DNA of 64,000 nt, taken from Bacteroidales bacterium UBA1197 (GTDB taxonomy: Bacteria; Bacteroidota; Bacteroidia; Bacteroidales; UBA932). A model generated the notes under the pieces. It was not told the DNA's origin, did not search any database, and saw only the letters and a list, made by a program, of their open reading frames with translations. This document shows positions 58,542-64,000 of this stretch, in pieces. Each line of letters opens with the position of its first letter. The first letter of the stretch is position 1. The stretch covers positions 29,190 through 93,189 of the forward strand of contig DBYB01000061.1 in the NCBI GenBank assembly GCA_002309995.1, read 5' to 3'. A program made the position numbers and the translations under genes.

Positions 58542-60509
58542 ATGAACAGGATATCCGTCATACTTGCCGCAGGCACCCTGGCCCTCTCGGCCGCGTGCAG
58601 CGGATCTTTGGCCCCGGAGAATACGGCCGGGGAAGTATTCACCTGCGTAATCGCAGATGCTCCGGACACGCGCCTGAGCATAGACTCCCAGGGCAAGACG
58701 CGCTGGGAGCCCGGCGACCAGATACTGTTCCATGGCAAATGGACCGGCAAGGGCAGCGACACATATTCGGTAACCGTAACCCTTGACGAGTCCAACATAT
58801 CCGCAGACGGGAAAACGGCCACCGTTACGGTAGGCAAGTTCAACGCTGGTACAACCACCAGCGGCCGCGCATCGCTGAAGTATGCCGTTTATCCAGCTGA
58901 TTCGATAACCCCGGACAACGGCAAGGAGAACTGGAGAGACAAGCACACCTTCAACGGAACCAACCGCCCGCTGATGCTGGGGTACGAGAAAGGAGACGGC
59001 ACTACGGCATTCACTTTCCGCAACCTCTGCGGCGTAATCAGCTTCTCCGTAAGCGGAGATTTCGATTCCTACACCTTCAGAGGCAACAACGACGAGACGG
59101 TAGGATACGATAATTACCAGGCCAGCCTGTACTGGGGCACGGACGGCAAGGAGCACTCCAATTACGCCTTGGGCGGAACCGCGCTCACGACCATTTCCGG
59201 CACACTGGCAACTGGAGACGATGCTGTGAATTACGTCTGCCTGCCTGCGGGCGCCGATTTCAGCAAGGGCTTCACGTTCAGCTTCCTCAAGAACGGCAGC
59301 GTAGTGAATGTTGCCACGACCAATACGGCCGTGAATGTTAAGCGAAATGCCCTGCTCGCTCTGGGCGACATCACCGAACGCCTGGATGACCAGGGAGGCG
59401 GCCAGCCCGCCGACCCAGAGGCCGAAAGGCTTGCCCGCCTCGGCATAACGCCCATCAGGGCAATCTATTTTACGGAGTACACCTCTTCGTCGCTCTTACC
59501 TACCCTGGCTGACGTAAAATACTTTACCCACATCAACGCGGGTCACGCGCGCTTTGTCAATCCCCAGACCGGGGACGGCGGGCTCGTTATCAAGTCGCCG
59601 GGACCGACCTATATAAAGAAACTCGTCGCGTTCAAGAAAGATTATCCCGAACTCAAGATACTGCTGTTCATCGGCGGATGGGGCAAGCACGCCGACGGTT
59701 TCTCGCAGATGGCGAAAGACGACACCAAACGCGCACTGTTCTGCAGCGAATGCGTGCGTCTATGCAAGGAGTACGGCCTGGACGGGGTTGACCTCGACTG
59801 GGAATACCCGGGCTACTCCGCCAAGACTACGCTGGACGACGGAACTATATACTACAACGGCTCAGATCCATCAGACAGGGCCAACTTCACGAAGCTGGTG
59901 AAGGACCTGCGGCAGGCGCTGGGAAAGGACAAACTGATTTCTTATGCCGCCGACTCGGACGCCGAGTACATAAACAATGCGGAGGTACTTGAATGGGTGG
60001 ACTACATCAACGTAATGACCTACTCCATGGGCAATCCCAGCCCCGACAACCCTTCAAAGCAGCGCCACAACTCCCCGTTGTACACCAGCCCCAACTTCGC
60101 CAACAGCCGGGGAACCGCAGACTGCATAGAGAAATTCCGCAAGCAGGGCGTACCCTACGACAGGATGAATTTCGGCATAGGCTTCTACGGCCACGGCGAC
60201 GGCACGGTTTACCCGTCATCGGTATCTTATACCATTGCCCGCGAGGCGCTTGAGCAAGGCACGGCCAAGGGAAAGAGTGTCGTCGGATACAACATCCGCG
60301 TATGGGACGAACCCAGCAAGAGCGTGTACCTTGGTAACTCCTCCGGAGTGATGTACGCCAGCTACGAGGATGCGGAATCCATCGGCTGGCGGGTCAAATT
60401 CGTGAAAGACAAGGGTATGCTGGGCGCCTTCGCATGGGAGTACCGCGAAGACGACTCCTCCGGAACGCTCCGCAAGGTCTTCTACGACCTTATGACTGCT
60501 ACCGACTGA
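58542..60509 (+). CDS. GH18 lipoprotein with fimbrillin-like N-terminal module
   Basis: A 655-residue lipoprotein (signal ending LALSAAC). Residues about 25-280 form the same module as in the neighbouring FISUMP proteins (RWEPGDQILFHG, SNISADGKTATVTVG, NLCGVISFSVSGDFDSYTF). A GH18 barrel follows, with LLFIGGWGKHADGFSQMAKD and LDGVDLDWEYP, giving E421 as acid with D417 and D419. The barrel resembles that of the first GH18 gene. No consensus promoter is evident between the terminator and the start, so expression may depend on read-through or an unrecognised promoter. Confidence 0.88.
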   Translation: MNRISVILAAGTLALSAACSGSLAPENTAGEVFTCVIADAPDTRLSIDSQGKTRWEPGDQILFHGKWTGKGSDTYSVTVTLDESNISADGKTATVTVGKFNAGTTTSGRASLKYAVYPADSITPDNGKENWRDKHTFNGTNRPLMLGYEKGDGTTAFTFRNLCGVISFSVSGDFDSYTFRGNNDETVGYDNYQASLYWGTDGKEHSNYALGGTALTTISGTLATGDDAVNYVCLPAGADFSKGFTFSFLKNGSVVNVATTNTAVNVKRNALLALGDITERLDDQGGGQPADPEAERLARLGITPIRAIYFTEYTSSSLLPTLADVKYFTHINAGHARFVNPQTGDGGLVIKSPGPTYIKKLVAFKKDYPELKILLFIGGWGKHADGFSQMAKDDTKRALFCSECVRLCKEYGLDGVDLDWEYPGYSAKTTLDDGTIYYNGSDPSDRANFTKLVKDLRQALGKDKLISYAADSDAEYINNAEVLEWVDYINVMTYSMGNPSPDNPSKQRHNSPLYTSPNFANSRGTADCIEKFRKQGVPYDRMNFGIGFYGHGDGTVYPSSVSYTIAREALEQGTAKGKSVVGYNIRVWDEPSKSVYLGNSSGVMYASYEDAESIGWRVKFVKDKGMLGAFAWEYREDDSSGTLRKVFYDLMTATD

Positions 60510-60557
60510 TTGGACGGAGCTCTCCGATACTAAATCGTTATATCACAGATACTATTT

Positions 60558-60589
60558 CGCAAAATGCGGGCAATAATTCGCATTTTGCG
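60558..60589. promoter_or_regulatory. perfect 11-bp inverted repeat abutting a promoter
   Basis: CGCAAAATGCG (60558-60568) and CGCATTTTGCG (60579-60589) with a 10-nt loop. The right arm ends one base before the -33 TTTG of the next promoter. It could be the terminator of the GH18 gene (the following T-tract is poor) or an operator for a repressor. Confidence 0.6.
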
Positions 60590-60620
60590 TTTGGTATTTG
60601 TACTATAATTATTATTTTTG
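60590..60620 (+). promoter_or_regulatory. promoter of the small-peptide/FISUMP operon
   Basis: TTTG (60590-60593), 19-base spacer, TATTTTTG (60613-60620): a full consensus match. The roughly 65-nt leader that follows contains the stem GGAGG-TACTAT-CCTCC (60626-60641). Confidence 0.8.
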
Positions 60621-60688
60621 CAGGTGGAGGTACTATCCTCCGGTTTATTAACAAGTTGATAACCAATACAAACATAAATTTTTCTATC

Positions 60689-60820
60689 ATGAAGGAAAAC
60701 AAGTTTTATGTAGCACCGGAGATGGAGCTCCTCCCGATGCATTATTTTGACATGCTCTGCGAAAGCCCTACCGTCGGCGGAACAGAGGATTATGAGCTCA
60801 TTAACGATTTCTCGTGGTAA
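60689..60820 (+). CDS. small peptide of a Bacteroidales type (43 aa)
   Basis: A 43-residue product starting MKENKFYVAPEMELLPMHYF and ending YELINDFSW. Short proteins of this pattern (basic start, PEMEL-like segment, a Cys-Glu-Ser or Gly-Gly turn and an aromatic end) recur in Bacteroidales, often before surface lipoproteins; their function is unknown to me. It follows a consensus promoter, and its stop is followed directly by AAAGGAGG, which serves the next gene. A longer in-frame reading from 60434 overlaps the GH18 gene and is rejected. Confidence 0.65.
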   Translation: MKENKFYVAPEMELLPMHYFDMLCESPTVGGTEDYELINDFSW

Positions 60821-60828
60821 AAAGGAGG
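60821..60828 (+). promoter_or_regulatory. strong Shine-Dalgarno sequence
   Basis: AAAGGAGG directly after the small-peptide stop and 8 nt before the ATG at 60837. A full anti-SD match is unusual among the genes of this window and supports that start. Confidence 0.7.
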
Positions 60829-60836
60829 ACTGGATT

Positions 60837-62729
60837 ATGAAGAAGACATTCAAATTTGCAGCCCTGGCCCTTTGCGCCGCTGCCTTCGCAATTTCCTGCG
60901 ACAAGAGCGAAATCGAGATTTCCGTAACCCCCAAGGTGGAGAAGCAGATTTTCACCTGCACCATCGACGGCTCTGACGCTGCCACCAAGCTTGGTATTTC
61001 CGCAACCGGTAAGGTTACCTGGGAAGCAGGTGACGAGATTATGATTCACGGTGGTGCAGAAGGCGCATCCCGCCAGAAGATCACCCTTACCGCTGACGAC
61101 ATCAGCGCCGACGGCAAGACCGCAACCCTGGCCGTTGAGATGGAGCCTTACGACCGTACAGACGCCGGTGTTAAGAGTTCTATTTATGCTCAGTACCCTG
61201 CTGCTAACGTTCCTTCCGGGGAGATGTATTACGAATGCTGCTTTGCAGGCACAGACGCACCTCTTATGGCTGCCTGCGACGATGGAAACAATTTCCATTT
61301 TTACAATCTCTGCGGCATTATTTCATACACCGTGAGTGGAGATTTTGACAAAGTAGTCTTCGAAGGAAACAGCAAAGAGACTGTTGCATTCGACTACTAT
61401 CAGGTTCGCGTCAGGGATGACGGCAAGGGCCCTGTGGTCAACTACCATAAGCCCGGCAACGGTTTTAAGAATTATACCGAGTTGAAATCCATCGAGAAGA
61501 ATGTAGTAGCTGACGGAAGCACCGTAAACTACCTCTATCTTCCCAAGGGAACCAACTTCGGCCTTGGTTTCACCTTTAAGTTCTACAAGAACGACACTCT
61601 CGTCAAGATTGCCAAAACGGAAAAGGCAGTCAACGTTGCCCACGGAAAGCTCCTGCCTTTGGGAAACATCAGCGGCCATCTCGAGGATTATGTAGCACCC
61701 CAGCACAGCGATCATACTTCAGCTATCACAGGTGCTACCGACCTCTCCGCCCAGCAGGCAAACTGCTATGTAATCAGCGCTGCAGGTGCTTACAAGTTCC
61801 CCGCCCTCAAGGGTAACAGCGAAGACGCTGCAGGCGAAGTATTCGGAGCATCGATTGTTTGGGAAACCTACAACAACGCGGAAGAAGTAACACCGAACAG
61901 CATTATCGAGGCCGTTGACTTCGAAAACAACTGGATTTACTTCAAGACTCCCGCGACCTTGAAAGCCGGTAATGCTCTCATCGCCGCAAAGGATGCCCAG
62001 GATAAGATTATCTGGAGCTGGCACATCTGGATACCCGCCACGGCAATTGAGTCTAACACTTATGGTGGAATATACTCAAGCGCACTGATGGATCGCAACC
62101 TTGGCGCACTGGTTGCTGCAACCACAACCAGCGTTCCCGTAGAGTCTTTTGGCCTCCACTATGAGTGGGGACGCAAAGATCCTTTTGTTGGAGCCAGAGG
62201 TATAGCAGACAACAACTTTGCAAAAGTTAGCGGCGAAGCTACGTCCATCGGCTATGGAATGACGTTAGCAGAATCTATCGCCAATCCTGCCAAATATGGC
62301 GTGTACACCGAAGCCGATTCTTGGGGCAACTGGTTAACTCCTTATGACTCCAACCATTGGCAGGACAGCGAGAAGACAATGTATGACCCTTGTCCTAAAG
62401 GCTATAGAGTTCCCAAACGTGATACAGCACAACCTCTGCACGGCTCAGACCTCAGTACCGTAACAGGCTGGAGTGATGTCGCAGCCTCTGGCGACAATGC
62501 GGCCTATTTCACATTGGGTAATCCTGCTACCGTATTCCCTTATTGCGGTCTGGTTTGCGAGAATGGTAAGTATATTGACCATCTTGGCGCACGCACCTTT
62601 ATCTGGACAGCTTATGCTTCCAGCAGCAGCGGCAGCGGTTATATGATGGATGTTCGTTTAGAATCTACACACAAATTGACAAGCACCGTCACGGCCCGTG
62701 GTTGCTCCGTACGTTGCGTAGCCGAATAA
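60837..62729 (+). CDS. FISUMP-domain lipoprotein, paralogue 2
   Basis: A 630-residue lipoprotein (signal ending AAFAISC). The N-terminal module has TWEAGDEIMIHGGAE, ADDISADGKTATLAVE and NLCGIISYTVSGDFDKVVFE; the C-terminal part has WSWHIWIPATAIE, MDRNLGALVAA, YEWGRKDPFVG and YDPCPKGYRVP and ends GCSVRCVAE. It is closely related to the 56618-58459 product. The last third uses visibly more A/T-ending codons than its neighbours. The ATG at 60837 is preferred because of the signal peptide and the Shine-Dalgarno sequence. Confidence 0.78.
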   Translation: MKKTFKFAALALCAAAFAISCDKSEIEISVTPKVEKQIFTCTIDGSDAATKLGISATGKVTWEAGDEIMIHGGAEGASRQKITLTADDISADGKTATLAVEMEPYDRTDAGVKSSIYAQYPAANVPSGEMYYECCFAGTDAPLMAACDDGNNFHFYNLCGIISYTVSGDFDKVVFEGNSKETVAFDYYQVRVRDDGKGPVVNYHKPGNGFKNYTELKSIEKNVVADGSTVNYLYLPKGTNFGLGFTFKFYKNDTLVKIAKTEKAVNVAHGKLLPLGNISGHLEDYVAPQHSDHTSAITGATDLSAQQANCYVISAAGAYKFPALKGNSEDAAGEVFGASIVWETYNNAEEVTPNSIIEAVDFENNWIYFKTPATLKAGNALIAAKDAQDKIIWSWHIWIPATAIESNTYGGIYSSALMDRNLGALVAATTTSVPVESFGLHYEWGRKDPFVGARGIADNNFAKVSGEATSIGYGMTLAESIANPAKYGVYTEADSWGNWLTPYDSNHWQDSEKTMYDPCPKGYRVPKRDTAQPLHGSDLSTVTGWSDVAASGDNAAYFTLGNPATVFPYCGLVCENGKYIDHLGARTFIWTAYASSSSGSGYMMDVRLESTHKLTSTVTARGCSVRCVAE

Positions 62730-62745
62730 TTAACGTACAGTGGCT

Positions 62746-64000
62746 ATGAAGAACCTCGGTTCAAAAGCCATGATGATCATGCTCGCCGTGTTTGCGGCGG
62801 GCATGATTTCATCATGTGAAAACACGATTGACAACGAGGAGCCGCAGAACGGTAACACTATAACTTTCACCTGCGAAATCAACTCCCTTTCCAAGGTGGA
62901 CGTGTCCAACGAAGGAAAAACCACCTGGGAGGTAGGCGACCAGATTCTCATCAATGCAGGTTCCAATGGCAACACCCGTGAGACCGTAACCCTCAAGGCA
63001 AGTGACATCAGCGCAGACGGAAGGTCGGCCAAGATTGCCGTAACTATCCCTCCGTACGAGCATAAGCACTACCAGACGGGCGAGCGTGACGACGTCAGCA
63101 CATACTATGCAATGTATCCTGCAGACGCCGTAGCTCCCAATGCGCTCTACTACAACCAGGCGTTCACCAACACCAACGCTATGCTTATGGCAGGCTGCAA
63201 CAAAGACAACACCATCGTGTTCTACAATGTGTGCGGCCTCATCTCCTTCACCGTGAGCGGCGAAATTGACAGCTACATCTTCAGCGGCAACAATGGCGAC
63301 ACCGTCGGATACGACGTGTACCAGTGCCGCGTAAGGGATACCGGCGACGGGCCTGCCCTCACCTCCCCCAAGGCTGCCGACAGTTACCAGACCTTCAATC
63401 CACTTACCACGGTCAAGGGCCCTGTCGTATCCGACGGCACAACCCTCAACTACATCTACATTCCCGTGGCCAAGGATGCCAGGCAGGAGTTCACCCAGGG
63501 CTTTACCCTCAAGCTGCTCAAGGACGGCAAGCTCGTGAAGATTGTCCGTACGCAGAACCCTATGACCATCGCCCGCAACAGGCTGGTGCGCCTCGGGAGC
63601 CTCGATTCGCATATGGAAGACCCTTCAGCAGGCGAAACCCACAAGTCTGAAATCCCCACCGAGGGTGCCAAGGACCTGTGCTCCGAAGGCACGGCCAACT
63701 GCTACATCGTTTCCGGCCCCGGCACATATAAGTTCAAGGCCGTCAAGGGCAACAGCAGCGCATCCGTCGATTCGATGGAAAGCGTAGATGTTGTCTGGGA
63801 AACCTGGTGCAACGGAGAGGCCGTCACCGGCGGCAGCGTGGTGAAGGCAGTGGACTTCGAGGACGGATGGGTGTACTTCCAGGTAGCGGAAGGCAATCAT
63901 CCCGGCAACGCCCTCATCGCCGCCAGGAATTCCGGAGATTCAGTCATCTGGAGCTGGCACATCTGGGTACCGGAGACCACTATAGAGTCTGATACCTACA
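62746..64000 (+). CDS. FISUMP-type lipoprotein, paralogue 3 (truncated by the window end)
   Basis: An open frame of 418 codons running off the right edge. It starts with a lipoprotein signal (ending AGMISSC), then the shared module (TWEVGDQILINAGSN, ASDISADGRSAKIAV, NVCGLISFTVSGEIDSYIF). It reaches WSWHIWVPETTIESDTY, the point where the C-terminal FISUMP region begins in the other paralogues. It lies 16 bases after paralogue 2. The C-terminal domain is outside the window and is only inferred. Confidence 0.75.
   Translation, partial: MKNLGSKAMMIMLAVFAAGMISSCENTIDNEEPQNGNTITFTCEINSLSKVDVSNEGKTTWEVGDQILINAGSNGNTRETVTLKASDISADGRSAKIAVTIPPYEHKHYQTGERDDVSTYYAMYPADAVAPNALYYNQAFTNTNAMLMAGCNKDNTIVFYNVCGLISFTVSGEIDSYIFSGNNGDTVGYDVYQCRVRDTGDGPALTSPKAADSYQTFNPLTTVKGPVVSDGTTLNYIYIPVAKDARQEFTQGFTLKLLKDGKLVKIVRTQNPMTIARNRLVRLGSLDSHMEDPSAGETHKSEIPTEGAKDLCSEGTANCYIVSGPGTYKFKAVKGNSSASVDSMESVDVVWETWCNGEAVTGGSVVKAVDFEDGWVYFQVAEGNHPGNALIAARNSGDSVIWSWHIWVPETTIESDTY

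Noticed and set aside
60434..60820. 128-residue reading frame containing the small peptide
   Set aside because: It starts inside the GH18 gene in another frame and crosses the promoter; only the 43-residue part after 60689 is supported.
58542..64000. Fimbrial operon of the FimA/Mfa type
   Set aside because: The shared N-terminal module is only fimbrillin-like, and no anchor, tip or protease-processing genes are present.
1..64000. tRNA, rRNA, insertion sequence, prophage or toxin-antitoxin genes
   Set aside because: Intergenic gaps are short and none shows cloverleaf, transposase or integrase features by eye.

Overview
The window reads as chromosomal DNA from a GC-rich member of the Bacteroidota, most likely order Bacteroidales. 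Three things support this. Promoters match the Bacteroidota pattern TTTG-N19/20-TAnnTTTG. The Bat (aerotolerance) operon and SusC/SusD pairs are present. Shine-Dalgarno sequences are nearly absent, with an AAAGGAGG at 60821 as a conspicuous exception. Genus assignment is not possible by eye. No rRNA, tRNA, CRISPR array, integrase or transposase was recognised.

Layout. 1-1047: a 53-bp tandem repeat running off the left edge, then truA (minus). 1106-9342: a tightly overlapped Bat operon (MoxR ATPase, DUF58 protein, membrane protein, BatA, BatB, BatC, and one polypeptide fusing BatD to BatE). 9480-10013: a nicotinamidase-like hydrolase (minus), followed by a repeat-bearing gap. 10270-17058: ExbB/ExbD/TonB-like energy transducer, an RluB-type pseudouridine synthase with a long hexapeptide-repeat extension, Era and ParC, then a clear terminator. 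17169-19063: PspC / PadR / PspC cluster. 19186-24849: a MacAB-TolC-like export operon, followed by an unknown lipoprotein. 25802-33545 (minus): a HExxH lipoprotein, an L-fucose isomerase-like protein carrying an in-frame palindromic repeat, a Cys-rich small lipoprotein, a phosphoesterase, threonylcarbamoyl-AMP synthase, a rhomboid protease, MutL and a small membrane protein.

33587-64000 (plus) is a polysaccharide utilisation locus. It begins with a histidine acid phosphatase of the MINPP type and a XylR-like regulator. A ROK sugar kinase follows, then a 1195-residue fusion of a GH2 exo-beta-glucosaminidase-like enzyme with a complete alkaline phosphatase domain, then a GH20 hexosaminidase and a GH18 enzyme. 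Next come two SusC/SusD pairs and a run of surface lipoproteins: two BACON-type proteins, FISUMP proteins, and a second GH18 carrying the same N-terminal module as the FISUMP proteins. The enzyme set (GH18 endo-cleavage, GH20 and GH2 exo-cleavage, ROK phosphorylation) points to chitin, chitosan or another GlcN/GlcNAc glycan. The two phosphatases suggest a phosphorylated substrate or coupled phosphate scavenging; this is inference.

The most notable items are the GH2-alkaline phosphatase fusion; the palindromic element with 24-bp arms inside an open coding frame (28516-28648), which shares a 15-nt core with a dispersed intergenic repeat; the BatD-BatE fusion; the shared N-terminal module swapped between GH18 and FISUMP partners; and several -7 boxes placed 4 to 7 nt before start codons, which predict nearly leaderless mRNAs.
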